From the NCBI RefSeq assembly GCF_009680455.1, contig NZ_WKRD01000008.1, forward strand, positions 3,876 to 67,875: DNA of 64,000 nucleotides, in the 5' to 3' direction. This DNA is from Lachnospira eligens. Lineage in GTDB: Bacteria; Bacillota; Clostridia; Lachnospirales; Lachnospiraceae. The position numbers and the translations under genes are program-made. Shown here piece after piece: positions 37,652-47,545 of the stretch; the first letter of the stretch is position 1; the number at the start of each line of letters is the position of its first letter. The notes under the pieces were generated by a model, which worked only from the letters and a program-made list of their open reading frames with translations, was not told where the DNA came from and did no database searches.

Positions 37652-39031
37652 CTATTTAAGCAAGTCTTCACCAATCTGATATACGTCACCGGCACCCATA
37701 GTTATTAACAAGTCACCGTTGATACAATTTTTTAATAAATATTTTTCAATGTCCTCAAAATTGTCAATGTATACACATTCCTTACCGAGAGATTTAATCT
37801 TCTCGCACAGGTCAGCAGAGCTGATTCCAAGCGTATCAGTTTCTCTTGCAGCGTATATCTTAGCGAGAACAACCTTGTCAGCGTGGCTTAATGCATCAGC
37901 AAACTCATTAAATAAAAGCTTCGTACGCGAATATGTATGAGGTTGGAAAACTACCCATACATTGTTGTGTGGATAGTGTGCGGCAGAACTTAAAGTAGCA
38001 CGGATTTCATCAGGGTGATGTGCATAATCATCAATGACAGTAACACCGTTAAATGTACCCTTCTTCTCAAATCTTCTGTTAGTACCCTTAAAGTTAGAAA
38101 GACCTGCCTTGATATGCTCCATATCAACAGAAAGCTTTCTTGCAGCGGCAATAGCAGCAAGAGAATTGTAAACATTGTGAAGCCCCGGTACACCAAGAGT
38201 AATAGTGTCAGCCTTCTCTCCATTAATAAGAAGAGAATAAGTGCATCTTCCAAGCTCGTCATAAGTGATATCAGAAGCACTGTACATGCTCTTTGCAGGG
38301 TCAGAACCAAATGTAATGACTTCGCAGTCAGTATCCTGATAGAAATATTCATAATTATCAATGTCAGTATTGATGATAAGAGTTCCGTCAGATGGAAGCT
38401 TTTCAGTAAAAAGCTTGAAAGAGTGACGGATATCATCAATATCCTTGAAGAAATCAAGATGGTCTTCCTTGACATTGAGAATAATGTTCATTGTAGGATT
38501 AAATGATAAAAAGCTGTTAGTATATTCACAAGCTTCTGCTACAAAATACTTGTTACCGCCGACTCTTGTATTGCCACCAATGCTGTTAAGTATACCACCT
38601 ACAGAGATAGTAGGATCCATATTGGCAGCAAGCAGAATCTCAGAAACCATTGAAGTAGTAGTAGTCTTTCCATGAGTACCTGCAATGTTAATAGCATTCT
38701 TGTACATAGTCATAATCTGCCCAAGAAGCTCTGCGCGGGTAAGCATTGGAAGCCCAGCTTCCTTAGCTGCCTTGAATTCAGGATTATCCGGGTGAATTGC
38801 TGCTGTATATACAACAAGATCTATATCATTAGTTATATTACCGGCACTCTGGGGTACAGATACTAGACATCCGTCACCTGTAAGTTCGTCAGTGAGTGCT
38901 GATGAGTGGGAATCAGAGCCTGAAACAGTAAAGCCTTCAGATAAAAGAATCTTGGCAAGTCCGCTCATACTTATACCGCCTATGCCAATGAAGTGAATAT
39001 GGATAGGGTTGTTGAAATCAATCTTGTACAT
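37652..39031 (-). CDS. murC: UDP-N-acetylmuramate--L-alanine ligase
   Basis: 459 residues, normal MurC length. FIGIGGISMSGLAKILL and VSGSDSHSS at the N-terminus bind UDP; the ATP loop is AGTHGKTTTTSM (about 113-124); ACEYTNSFL, the central domain with LNVKEDHLDFF, and the C-terminal DDYAHHPDEIRATLSSA complete it. It adds L-Ala to UDP-MurNAc in the cytoplasm. It lies before the DnaA-box gap on the same strand, so replication and wall genes may share transcription. Confidence 0.97.
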   Translation of the reverse strand: MYKIDFNNPIHIHFIGIGGISMSGLAKILLSEGFTVSGSDSHSSALTDELTGDGCLVSVPQSAGNITNDIDLVVYTAAIHPDNPEFKAAKEAGLPMLTRAELLGQIMTMYKNAINIAGTHGKTTTTSMVSEILLAANMDPTISVGGILNSIGGNTRVGGNKYFVAEACEYTNSFLSFNPTMNIILNVKEDHLDFFKDIDDIRHSFKLFTEKLPSDGTLIINTDIDNYEYFYQDTDCEVITFGSDPAKSMYSASDITYDELGRCTYSLLINGEKADTITLGVPGLHNVYNSLAAIAAARKLSVDMEHIKAGLSNFKGTNRRFEKKGTFNGVTVIDDYAHHPDEIRATLSSAAHYPHNNVWVVFQPHTYSRTKLLFNEFADALSHADKVVLAKIYAARETDTLGISSADLCEKIKSLGKECVYIDNFEDIEKYLLKNCINGDLLITMGAGDVYQIGEDLLK

Positions 39032-39165
39032 GATATTTTCCTTCCTTGAATTTAGTGTTTAATATATTGTATGTCTTATCGGCTTATTTTTCAAACCTTT
39101 CTTATTATATACTATACGATTTAGAAAATGTGCATAAAAATGTGTATAAAAAACTCGAAATTCTT

Positions 39166-39194
39166 TTTACTTAATGAGAATAGTATGATATAAT
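39166..39194 (+). promoter_or_regulatory. Promoter of glgCD
   Basis: TTTACT (39166-39171), 17-bp spacer, TATAAT (39189-39194), 45 bp before glgC. Confidence 0.55.
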
Positions 39195-39239
39195 CAAAAT
39201 ATCTAAAAGCAGTAAAAATTTAACATCAGAGGTGATAGC

Positions 39240-40511
39240 ATGATTAAAAAAGAAATGATTGCAATGCTGTTAGCTGGTGGCCAGGGAAGCAGATTAGGAG
39301 TTCTTACTTCTAAGGTGGCAAAGCCGGCAGTAGCATTTGGTGGAAAGTATAGAATAATTGACTTTCCTCTCAGTAACTGTATTAACTCAGGAATAGATAC
39401 AGTGGGAGTATTAACACAGTATCAGCCACTTCGTCTTAACACGCATATAGGAATTGGTATTCCTTGGGATCTTGACCGTAATGTAGGAGGCGTATCAGTT
39501 CTTCCACCTTATGAGAAGAGTCAGAATAGTGAATGGTATACAGGAACAGCTAATGCCATTTACCAGAATCTTGAGTATATGGAGCAGTATCATCCTGAAT
39601 ATGTACTTATTCTTTCAGGTGACCATATATACAAGATGGATTACAAGATAATGCTCGATTATCACAAGGCTAATAATGCAGATATTACAATTGCTGCAAT
39701 GCCTGTACCTATAGAAGAAGCAAGCAGATTCGGTGTAGTTGTAACGGATAACGATAATAAGATTACGGAGTTCGAAGAAAAGCCTGAACATCCAAAGAGC
39801 AATCTTGCATCAATGGGTATATACATATTCAGCTGGAAGGTTCTTAAGGACGCACTTATCAAGCTTAAGGATCAGCAGGAATGTGACTTTGGAAAACATG
39901 TAATTCCATACTGCTTTAATAACAATAAGAGAATATTTGCTTATGAGTACAACGGATACTGGAAAGATGTAGGAACATTAAGCTCATATTGGGAAGCTAA
40001 TATGGAACTTATAGATATTATTCCTATATTTAATCTTTATGAGGAATTCTGGAAGATATACACTAAGACAGATACAATCCCACCACAGTATATTGCAAAA
40101 GATGCTTATATAGAGAAGAGTATCATAGGTGATGGAACTGAAGTATACGGAAGAGTATTTAATTCCGTAATAGGTTCGGGAGTTGTTATTGAAGAAGGCT
40201 GTGTAATCCGAGACTCAATTATTATGAATAATTCACACATCGGAAAGAACACAACAATAACCAAGTCAATAATCGCAGAAGATGTAACGATTGGAGAGAA
40301 TGTTGAACTTGGAGTTGGTGAAGAAGCAGAGAATGTTAAGTTCCCTAAGATATATAATTCTGGACTTGTTACTATCGGTGAGTGGTCTGTTATTCCAGAC
40401 AATGTTAAGGTTGGAAAGAATACAGCCATATCAGGAGAGACAACATTACAGGATTACCCTAATGGTGAGTTACCAGGCGGAGGCATAATAATTAAGGCAG
40501 GTGATAATTAA
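39240..40511 (+). CDS. glgC: Glucose-1-phosphate adenylyltransferase, catalytic subunit
   Basis: 423 residues. The N-terminal nucleotidyltransferase part has [49 protein letters not shown] and [13 protein letters not shown]. The second half is a left-handed beta-helix (about 300-420) with many hexapeptide-like turns. It makes ADP-glucose for glycogen. The stop overlaps glgD by a base (TAATG). Confidence 0.97.
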   Translation: MIKKEMIAMLLAGGQGSRLGVLTSKVAKPAVAFGGKYRIIDFPLSNCINSGIDTVGVLTQYQPLRLNTHIGIGIPWDLDRNVGGVSVLPPYEKSQNSEWYTGTANAIYQNLEYMEQYHPEYVLILSGDHIYKMDYKIMLDYHKANNADITIAAMPVPIEEASRFGVVVTDNDNKITEFEEKPEHPKSNLASMGIYIFSWKVLKDALIKLKDQQECDFGKHVIPYCFNNNKRIFAYEYNGYWKDVGTLSSYWEANMELIDIIPIFNLYEEFWKIYTKTDTIPPQYIAKDAYIEKSIIGDGTEVYGRVFNSVIGSGVVIEEGCVIRDSIIMNNSHIGKNTTITKSIIAEDVTIGENVELGVGEEAENVKFPKIYNSGLVTIGEWSVIPDNVKVGKNTAISGETTLQDYPNGELPGGGIIIKAGDN

Positions 40512-41626
40512 TGAAAGCAATAGGTATTATATTAGCTGGCGGAAATAACAGAATGATGCGTGAACTTTCTAATAAGAGAGCCATTGCAGCCATGCCGATT
40601 GCCGGAAGTTATCGCGCCATAGATTTTGCATTGAGCAACATGACTAATTCAAGAATCCAGAAGGTTGCTGTCATTACACAGTATAACGCAAGATCACTTA
40701 ATGAACATTTAAGTTCATCTAAGTGGTGGGATTTTGGAAGAAAGCAGGGAGGATTATTTGTATTCACTCCTACAATTACAGCAGAGAGCAGTAACTGGTA
40801 TCGTGGAACAGCAGATTCATTATATCAGAATATGCAGTTCTTAAAACAGAGCCATGAGCCATATGTAGTTATTGCATCAGGCGATGGTGTATATAAGCTC
40901 GATTATAATAAAGTGCTTCAGTATCATATTGAGAAGAAGGCTGATATTACAGTAGTTGTTAAGAATTTAGAAGATCGTTCTGAGATAGGACGTTATGGTG
41001 TAGTTGCCATGACGGAGGAAGGAAGAATCACAGATATTGATGAGAAGCCATTAGAGACTAACCTCTCTACAGTTTCAACAGGAATATATGTAATAAGAAG
41101 AAGACTTCTTATTGAACTTCTTGAAAAGGCTGCTGAAGAAGACAGACATGAGTTTGTAAGAGATATTCTTGTAAGATATAAGAATATCAAGAAGATATAT
41201 GGCTATAAGCTTGATACATATTGGAGCAATATATCTACAGTAGATTCATATTATAGGACTAACATGGATTTCCTTAAGAAGGATGTAAGAGATTACTTCT
41301 TCAAGCAGTATCCGGATGTATATTCTAAGGTTGAGGATTTACCACCTGCTAAGTATAACTTCGGAGCTAATGTAAGGAACAGCCTTGTTTCAAGTGGATG
41401 TATAGTAAACGGAACTGTTGAAGATTCAGTGTTATTTAAGAAGATATATGTTGGTAATAACAGTGTAATTAAGAACTCAATTATTCTTAACAACGTATAT
41501 ATTGGAGACAATGCATATATTGAGAACTGTATTGTTGAAAGCAATAGTACAATCAAAGCTAATTCAAGGTATGTCGGGGAGAATGGTACAAGGATTGTTG
41601 TGGAGGACAGCCCTTTGTATTATTAA
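40511..41626 (+). CDS. glgD: Glucose-1-phosphate adenylyltransferase GlgD subunit
   Basis: 371 residues, related to GlgC but with the loop changed to LAGGNNRMMRELSNKRAIAAMPIAGSYRAIDFALSN. The usual GlgC arginine/lysine set is altered, as in GlgD, which forms a complex with GlgC and raises its activity in Firmicutes. RGTADSLYQNMQFL and SGDGVYKLDY remain. Directly coupled to glgC. No glgA, glgB or glgP follows, so the pathway is spread over the genome. Confidence 0.95.
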   Translation: MKAIGIILAGGNNRMMRELSNKRAIAAMPIAGSYRAIDFALSNMTNSRIQKVAVITQYNARSLNEHLSSSKWWDFGRKQGGLFVFTPTITAESSNWYRGTADSLYQNMQFLKQSHEPYVVIASGDGVYKLDYNKVLQYHIEKKADITVVVKNLEDRSEIGRYGVVAMTEEGRITDIDEKPLETNLSTVSTGIYVIRRRLLIELLEKAAEEDRHEFVRDILVRYKNIKKIYGYKLDTYWSNISTVDSYYRTNMDFLKKDVRDYFFKQYPDVYSKVEDLPPAKYNFGANVRNSLVSSGCIVNGTVEDSVLFKKIYVGNNSVIKNSIILNNVYIGDNAYIENCIVESNSTIKANSRYVGENGTRIVVEDSPLYY

Positions 41627-41700
41627 GAATAAAAGTTGCAACAGAAGGTTTTCAGACTAAAGTATAACAAGAACCGCAGAGGTTCAAGAAGGGGTGCGTT

Positions 41701-41967
41701 ATGAATATAACAGATGTAAGGGTCAGGAAGATTGCTAAAGAGGGTAAGATGAGAGCGGTTGTGTCAATCACAATAGATGATGAATTTGTGGTACATGATA
41801 TCAAGGTGATTGAGGGAGAGAAGGGCTTGTTCATTGCAATGCCAAGCAGAAAATCATCAGACGGAGAGTATCGTGACATTGCTCATCCTATCAATACCCA
41901 GACAAGAGACAGGTTACAGAAGATTGTACTTGATGCTTATGAAAAGGCAGAGGATGTAGAGGAGTAA
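41701..41967 (+). CDS. spoVG: Septation/regulatory protein SpoVG
   Basis: 88 residues. [50 protein letters not shown] is cut from the start, and the sequence continues as [11 protein letters not shown], a clear SpoVG. The protein binds RNA/DNA and affects septation and many genes in Firmicutes. A hairpin (GAACC/GGTTC near 41671) lies before the ribosome site GAAGGGG. It is monocistronic, ending at a strong bidirectional terminator. Confidence 0.96.
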   Translation: MNITDVRVRKIAKEGKMRAVVSITIDDEFVVHDIKVIEGEKGLFIAMPSRKSSDGEYRDIAHPINTQTRDRLQKIVLDAYEKAEDVEE

Positions 41968-41982
41968 CAATTTAACACATTT

Positions 41983-42037
41983 AAAAGGTCTGACTTTGAC
42001 AGATGCGTTAGCGCATCTTCAGAGTCAGACCTTTTTT
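41983..42037. terminator. Bidirectional terminator (spoVG / AraC gene)
   Basis: Stem AAAAGGTCTGACT (41983-41995) / AGTCAGACCTTTT (42023-42035), with an inner hairpin AGATGCG/CGCATCT (42001-42018); T-run to 42037. It overlaps the end of the minus-strand gene by a few bases. Confidence 0.88.
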
Positions 42038-42866
42038 ATGCAATATATCCCTTTGCTTCCCTGAATTTGATAGGGGAAATACCTTTTGTTTTCTTGAAAA
42101 CATCCCCAAAATAATTACCGGATTCATATCCACACAATGAAGCAACATCTGACATTGGAAGATTGGTTTCAAGCAATAATCTTTCAGCATGGCTAATCCT
42201 TGTTCTATTCAGAAAATCTTTAAATGTCATTTCGGTTTCATCTTTAAAAAGCTTGGACAGATAAGAAGGGTTCAGATGTAAATGTTCAGCCAAAGCGGTC
42301 AAAGAAATATTGGCGGAAAAGTTCTGCTCTATGTAATCAATGGCATTCTGAATAATTGTATTCTCTGTTTGTAATGAGTTCCTGACATTTAATGACGCTG
42401 TTATATCAAAACCAGAACGGATTATACACAGAATAATTCCCTGAATTGAATGCCTTATAGTTAATGAAGATATAGAACTGTGTTTTTTAGATTCTAAAAG
42501 AACAGTATCAAAATAATAATTAATCAGGTTAGATGCTGACAGATTAAAAGTAAAGAAATGACAGCAGTATTTATTATAAAAAGTTAAGTCGGGGAAACCT
42601 GATATAATTGGTGCTACATAGTCGTCTCCTAATTCAATTACAATCCGTTCATTATCTGTATTAGAATATATGGTTTTATGAGAAATATCACATGGAATCA
42701 GGAAAATGGTTCCTTCGTTTATTTCATATAAAGCATCTCTTATTAAAATGCTACAGCTTCCTTTGGTAAGGTAAAATAATTCCCAGAAAGAGTGTGTATG
42801 AGAAGATGACATTGAATTTTCTGGAGTGCGATATAATTTTGAAATGTTAAAATAATTTGAATTCAT
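42036..42866 (-). CDS. AraC-family transcription regulator with cupin domain
   Basis: 276 residues. The N-terminal cupin-like half (SSHTHSFWELFYLTKGS, then INEGTIFLIPCDISHKT) likely binds a sugar. The C-terminal pair of helix-turn-helix motifs includes SLTALAEHLHLNPSYLSKLFKDE (first) and PMSDVASLCGYESGNYFGDVFKK (second) with KGISPIKFREAK. It is divergent from the pectin methylesterase gene, separated by 304 bp with inverted repeats, so it is the likely regulator of that gene. It has no clear ribosome site apart from AGGAGAA upstream of the ATG at 42866. Confidence 0.9.
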   Translation of the reverse strand: MNSNYFNISKLYRTPENSMSSSHTHSFWELFYLTKGSCSILIRDALYEINEGTIFLIPCDISHKTIYSNTDNERIVIELGDDYVAPIISGFPDLTFYNKYCCHFFTFNLSASNLINYYFDTVLLESKKHSSISSLTIRHSIQGIILCIIRSGFDITASLNVRNSLQTENTIIQNAIDYIEQNFSANISLTALAEHLHLNPSYLSKLFKDETEMTFKDFLNRTRISHAERLLLETNLPMSDVASLCGYESGNYFGDVFKKTKGISPIKFREAKGYIA

Positions 42867-42949
42867 ACATTCTCCTGAAGTTATATTTAAAGATATATTA
42901 ACACAGATAAATGGAAAAATAAATGGATTAAAAAACGGAAAATTTTAGA

Positions 42950-42980
42950 GCAAAATAAGTGCAATATATACATTTTGCAC
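42950..42980. promoter_or_regulatory. Inverted repeats, possible AraC-type operator
   Basis: GCAAAAT (42950-42956) / ATTTTGC (42972-42978) and, nested, GTGCAA (42959-42964) / TTGCAC (42975-42980), in the AT-rich gap between the regulator and pectin methylesterase genes. Confidence 0.4.
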
Positions 42981-43070
42981 AAAAAACATGTTGAAATATT
43001 GCTGTAATTAACAAATGGTTAAAAAATCAAGCCAAAATTATATGTAAAAACAACTCAAGAAACAAAAAAA

Positions 43071-43128
43071 GCGGTAGCAAAACACATTACATAAATGTAT
43101 TATGGTAACAAAAGCGGAAAACTACCGC
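43071..43128 (+). promoter_or_regulatory. Structured 5' leader of pectin methylesterase gene
   Basis: GCGGTAG (43071-43077) pairs with CTACCGC (43122-43128), enclosing a small hairpin TACAT/ATGTA (43088-43099). It lies 43 bp before the start codon. No known riboswitch recognised. Confidence 0.4.
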
Positions 43129-43170
43129 GAAAGACACTATCGTGTGCAAATATATTTAAGGAGGATAATT

Positions 43171-46100
43171 ATGAAGTTTATGAAAAAGCGTAAGATCAGA
43201 AGAATTGCATCATTATTCATGGCGGTTCTTATGGTTGCAGCTCTCATGCCAGGCAGTATTACTAATACTAAAGCCGATGATAAGACCGCTGAATCTGGGG
43301 TCGTAGTAGACGCTGGTACATGGGAGAATAACGAAAGAATAACAACATGGGATTTTTCAAAATACTCAGGAAGCAGTTCACTTACTTTAGCAGAAGGTGA
43401 TGAGGTTGGCAGAATAAAGGTTGCTGCCGGTACAGCATATGTTAAGACTAAAGGAGCAGGATTATCAGCTCAGAAAACAAAGGATGCTGTTATTGCTGTT
43501 CCTGTTGACCCAACAGCAACATCAGCTACACTTACTTTAAAGTTTTCTAGTAACAACAATAACAGATATGTTTATGTTGGTGACAAGAGCGGAGAGAATG
43601 CAGTCATCTGTCTGAATACAGCAGGTAGAGAGGAACTTCCTAATGCTGTTAATATCAATGGTGATAAAGAAGCTACTGTAACAGTTTCATCAGCAGCTTT
43701 TGAGGATGGTTATATTTTACTTACACCAGATACACTTGCAAGCGGTGATTCAGGTGAGATGAAGATTAAGAATTTAACATTAGTAGAATCAAAAGATAAC
43801 GGAGACAGAACATGGAACTTCAGAAAAGGTTCTGAATTAATGGGTTCTAACGGAAAGCTCATTCAGGAAACTACAGGTGAAGTTAATGGCTTAGTTATTG
43901 ATGCTACAACTGGTAAGTTTGATTCTACAAGAAGTGACTGGGCACAGTTTAACACAGGAGCTGTTGTTAAGATTCCGGTTAAGGGTTCATGTGAAATCAC
44001 AATTGGATCATATAAAGAGAAGCAGGCTACAATTGAAGGAACAGAAGTCAGCACTACAGAATTCAAGTATCAATACTCAGGTGCAGCAGGATATGTAGAA
44101 TTAGTTGCAACAGCTGATGGATATCTTGGAAGCATTGATGTAAAGCATATTGCAGAGCCAGAAGCTAATGTAGAAAACTTTACATTTGTTATGGATGAGC
44201 ATGCTGTAGATGGTGTTGTTAAGACTGGTGAGTACAAGTTCGGAGACAGCACACTTACATTAGGTGGACAGACAGTAGGCGGAGTTATTACTCAGTATAC
44301 AGTAAAGCCAGATAAGAAGGTTACAATTAATGGTGTTGAACATGATGCTTATACATCAGGTAAGAGACATGCTGATGCCAATAATATTCCTAATCTTCCA
44401 GGTGAAGGTGATGGATGTTTAGCTACATTTACACCAGCTGCTAAGGGTATGATGACAGTTTACTATAATTCAACATCATTCCTCAGAGTACATACTTTCA
44501 ATGCTGATGGAACTAAGGAAGGCTTTGTTGATTCAGAAACAGGATTAACATCATATTCATTTAAAGTTGTTCCTGGTAAGACATATGTTATGTCAACAAC
44601 AGGAAAGACTAATAATATGTTCTATGCTGGATACAGCTATATTGCAGATGAGAAGATTACAGTTCCGGTAACTGTAAATAATATTGATGCAACAATTGGT
44701 AGCGGATTAAAGTTATCATTAGTAGATGACCAGTTAGGTGGAGATGCGATATCTCTCAGCACAACAACAAAATCTCTTAAGCTTCTTAAGGGACACACAT
44801 ACAGAGTAAGCTCTAACGATGGCGGTGTTAAGCCACTCGTAGGTGATTCACAGACATTTACAGTAACAGGTGATGCAGTTACAATCACACTTAATAATGT
44901 TCCGGATGTTGAACTTACAGGTAAGATTGTAGGCACAGATTCATCTAATGTTACAAAGCTTGTATTTACTAATAATACTAGTGGAACAGTAAATGAAGCA
45001 ACAATAACAGGAGATTCATACAAGGTTTCTGTAAAGCCTGGAGAATATACAACAAGCGTAGAGACTAAGGATGGATCAACAACATATGACAGAGCATCCG
45101 TTAAGGCTGGTGTTGATAATGTTAATGATGTATATGTAGAGAAGGATGATCCAGCATCTAAGAGAGATTACAGCTATACAAGAGTTCCATCTCTTGCAAC
45201 AGCAGGTAGTATTGCAGTAGAGAATGGAAAGCCTCACACAGTAGCAAGAGCTGATTCTTCACTTACAATTCCAGTAAAGGGAAAAGCTAAGGTTGCTATT
45301 TCTACTTACTATGCATTCAACTTTACAGTTAATGGAGAGAAGTACGATAGTACAGAAACTGATAAGGGCTATACATCAGTTGGTACAACATCTAAGACAG
45401 ATACATTTGAGATAGTAGTTGAAGGTGATGCTGTTGTTAACTTTGGTGCAACAACATATATTACAGGAATTTCAGTTGTTCCTATGACAGAATTCAAGTC
45501 AGAGATTAATGTTCCTGGCGATTATGATACATTAAATGAAGCTTCAGATGCTATTCTTGGTATGCAGAACAGACCAGAAGGCGAAGCAGGCAGAGTAACT
45601 ATTAACCTTACATCTGATGTATTTGAACAGGTAGTTATGGCTGCACCATATGTAACACTTAAGGGTAATGGACATACAATTTCATGGTATTATGGTGTTG
45701 GAACAAAGTATTATTCAATAGATCCAGCAACAGGTCTTTACAATAAGACACTTGCTATGGACAGATACTCATCTGAAGAAGGAAATGGAAGTCTCTGGGG
45801 TGGAGTATTCATTGTTAGAGGTAATAATTTTGTTGCAGAGAATACAACATTCCTGAATACATACAACTATTACTTAACAGAGGCTGAGAAGACAGATATT
45901 GCAGGTTCAAATCTTTCAGTAGACAGATTAGCAGAAGGCGCAGATGTATCAGATTACAAGTTTAAAGAGAGATCAAATGCTTTCTATATTGAGGCTGATA
46001 ATATTGAAGTTTTCAACTGTTCAATTCTTTCATCACAGGATACACTTGGTAGAAATGGTTCAGCAAATTATGGATATCACGCATATTTCAACGGTTGTAC

Positions 46101-46791
46101 AATCGGTGGTAATGTAGATTATATCTGTGGTGAGTTTGCAGCTGTATTTGATAACTGTAAGTTACAGTGGAAGACATATAAGAATGATGAAAATAACAAT
46201 GCAAAGATTGGTTACATTGTTGCACCTAAGACAAGCCCATATGTATTCAGAAACTGTGAGGTTACAACAGATGGAGCACATGGTGATGCAGCAGTATTAG
46301 GTAAGTACGGTAGAACATGGGGTGCTAACTCTAATGCATCATTTATTGAGTGTGAGACTAACGGATACATTGACTCAGAAGGCTGGACAGAAATGTCTAA
46401 TGGAGAGAAGGCTTCAGCAATCTTCAATGAGTACAATAACACAAACAAGGGTGAAGCATTTGTGACAACAGGCTGCACTAATAGTACATTAGATGCTGTT
46501 GTTAATTACATTGATTTAGAAAATGTTTCTGCTGTTGATACAGTTCTTGGAACATGGAAGCCGGTTCATTATAAAGAAGTTATCTCTAAGGATGACGGTT
46601 CATCAAAGGATGATGTAGCAGACGGTGGAGAAACAGGAAAAGACAATAATGTTAATGGAACAACAGAGTCAACAAGTGAAACTGTAAAGACTGGAGATAC
46701 AGCTCCAATTGCATTATATGTAGTATTAATACTTTGTGCATTAGCAGGAATTGTATTTGTATCAAAGAAAAGAAGAATATCTGTTAAATAA
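43171..46791 (+). CDS. Secreted wall-anchored pectin methylesterase, multidomain
   Basis: 1206 residues from ATG 43171, with AAGGAGG upstream; the open frame from 43102 lacks a ribosome site. The signal peptide cuts near ITNTKA (about 35). Two related carbohydrate-binding-like domains, each opening with TW[DN]F (about 55-205 and 215-345), are followed by beta-rich segments, including a carboxypeptidase-regulatory-like part (about 510-650) and a third binding-like part (about 660-770). The pectinesterase beta-helix (about 778-1130) keeps QDT (about 955), VDYICG (about 982) and the arginine in YGRTW (about 1047): both catalytic Asp and the Arg. The C-terminus has VKTGDTAP, a membrane helix and KKRR, a sortase-type anchor. 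It removes methyl esters from pectin at the cell surface. Confidence 0.93.
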   Translation: MKFMKKRKIRRIASLFMAVLMVAALMPGSITNTKADDKTAESGVVVDAGTWENNERITTWDFSKYSGSSSLTLAEGDEVGRIKVAAGTAYVKTKGAGLSAQKTKDAVIAVPVDPTATSATLTLKFSSNNNNRYVYVGDKSGENAVICLNTAGREELPNAVNINGDKEATVTVSSAAFEDGYILLTPDTLASGDSGEMKIKNLTLVESKDNGDRTWNFRKGSELMGSNGKLIQETTGEVNGLVIDATTGKFDSTRSDWAQFNTGAVVKIPVKGSCEITIGSYKEKQATIEGTEVSTTEFKYQYSGAAGYVELVATADGYLGSIDVKHIAEPEANVENFTFVMDEHAVDGVVKTGEYKFGDSTLTLGGQTVGGVITQYTVKPDKKVTINGVEHDAYTSGKRHADANNIPNLPGEGDGCLATFTPAAKGMMTVYYNSTSFLRVHTFNADGTKEGFVDSETGLTSYSFKVVPGKTYVMSTTGKTNNMFYAGYSYIADEKITVPVTVNNIDATIGSGLKLSLVDDQLGGDAISLSTTTKSLKLLKGHTYRVSSNDGGVKPLVGDSQTFTVTGDAVTITLNNVPDVELTGKIVGTDSSNVTKLVFTNNTSGTVNEATITGDSYKVSVKPGEYTTSVETKDGSTTYDRASVKAGVDNVNDVYVEKDDPASKRDYSYTRVPSLATAGSIAVENGKPHTVARADSSLTIPVKGKAKVAISTYYAFNFTVNGEKYDSTETDKGYTSVGTTSKTDTFEIVVEGDAVVNFGATTYITGISVVPMTEFKSEINVPGDYDTLNEASDAILGMQNRPEGEAGRVTINLTSDVFEQVVMAAPYVTLKGNGHTISWYYGVGTKYYSIDPATGLYNKTLAMDRYSSEEGNGSLWGGVFIVRGNNFVAENTTFLNTYNYYLTEAEKTDIAGSNLSVDRLAEGADVSDYKFKERSNAFYIEADNIEVFNCSILSSQDTLGRNGSANYGYHAYFNGCTIGGNVDYICGEFAAVFDNCKLQWKTYKNDENNNAKIGYIVAPKTSPYVFRNCEVTTDGAHGDAAVLGKYGRTWGANSNASFIECETNGYIDSEGWTEMSNGEKASAIFNEYNNTNKGEAFVTTGCTNSTLDAVVNYIDLENVSAVDTVLGTWKPVHYKEVISKDDGSSKDDVADGGETGKDNNVNGTTESTSETVKTGDTAPIALYVVLILCALAGIVFVSKKRRISVK

Positions 46792-46824
46792 TTATAATTG
46801 AATAATTGTTTAATATAACAAAAT

Positions 46825-46857
46825 GTCCCGCGGTCGTTATGACTTGCGGGACTTTTT
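46825..46857 (+). terminator. Terminator after pectin methylesterase
   Basis: Stem GTCCCGC (46825-46831) / GCGGGAC (46846-46852), then T5. Confidence 0.85.
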
Positions 46858-46971
46858 GGATAAAGATATGGTTGTCTTAACCTGTCAGGTTACAGATGGT
46901 GCGTTAAGATAGCCAAAAGAAGAAATATGTTATATACTTGCTAATATATGATAATTAATCAGGAGGATGTT

Positions 46972-47532
46972 ATGTATATAATAGCGGGACTGGGTAATCC
47001 GGGTAAAGAATATATGGGAACAAGACACAATGCAGGATTTTCAGTAATAGACGAGCTTGCAGACAAATATAATATCAGTGTGGACACAGCAAAGCACAAA
47101 GGACTTATCGGAAAAGGCGTAATAGCAGGTCAGAAAGTAATACTTGTTAAGCCAATGACATATATGAATAATTCAGGCGAGTGTATAAGAGAAGTTATGG
47201 ATTATTACAAATGTGATATAGATGATTTTATTGTTATCTTCGATGATATAAGTCTTGACGTAGGTAAACTAAGACTCCGTGCAAAGGGAAGTGCAGGTGG
47301 ACACAATGGAATCAAGAGTATAATAGCACATCTTGGAAGCGACAAGTTCAAGAGAATAAAGTTCGGAGTCGGCGATAAGCCTAAGAACTGGGATCTTGCA
47401 GACTGGGTGCTTGGGAAATTTCCTACAGAGGAATATGCAACATTAAGAGAGGCTAATAAGAAAGCCTGTGAAGCTGTAGAATGCATACTTACAGATGGAA
47501 TAGAAAGTGGTATGAATAAATATAACGGATAA
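46972..47532 (+). CDS. pth: Peptidyl-tRNA hydrolase
   Basis: 186 residues from ATG 46972, with AGGAGG just upstream; the frame from 46948 adds eight residues. Motifs: YIIAGLGNPGKEYMGTRHNAGF (with the catalytic His, split here), LVKPMTYMNNSGECI, DDISLDVGKLRLRAKGSAGGHNGIKSI. It recycles peptidyl-tRNA. It is followed 13 bp later by mfd, the widely conserved pth-mfd pair. Confidence 0.97.
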   Translation: MYIIAGLGNPGKEYMGTRHNAGFSVIDELADKYNISVDTAKHKGLIGKGVIAGQKVILVKPMTYMNNSGECIREVMDYYKCDIDDFIVIFDDISLDVGKLRLRAKGSAGGHNGIKSIIAHLGSDKFKRIKFGVGDKPKNWDLADWVLGKFPTEEYATLREANKKACEAVECILTDGIESGMNKYNG

Positions 47533-47545
47533 CTGGTGGTATAAT

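Noticed and set aside
43071..43128. Cyclic-di-GMP riboswitch
   Set aside because: Compared by memory with GEMM-I and type II cores; the conserved loop sequences are not present.
43102..43170. Longer N-terminus of pectin methylesterase
   Set aside because: No ribosome site; ATG 43171 has AAGGAGG and begins a proper signal peptide.
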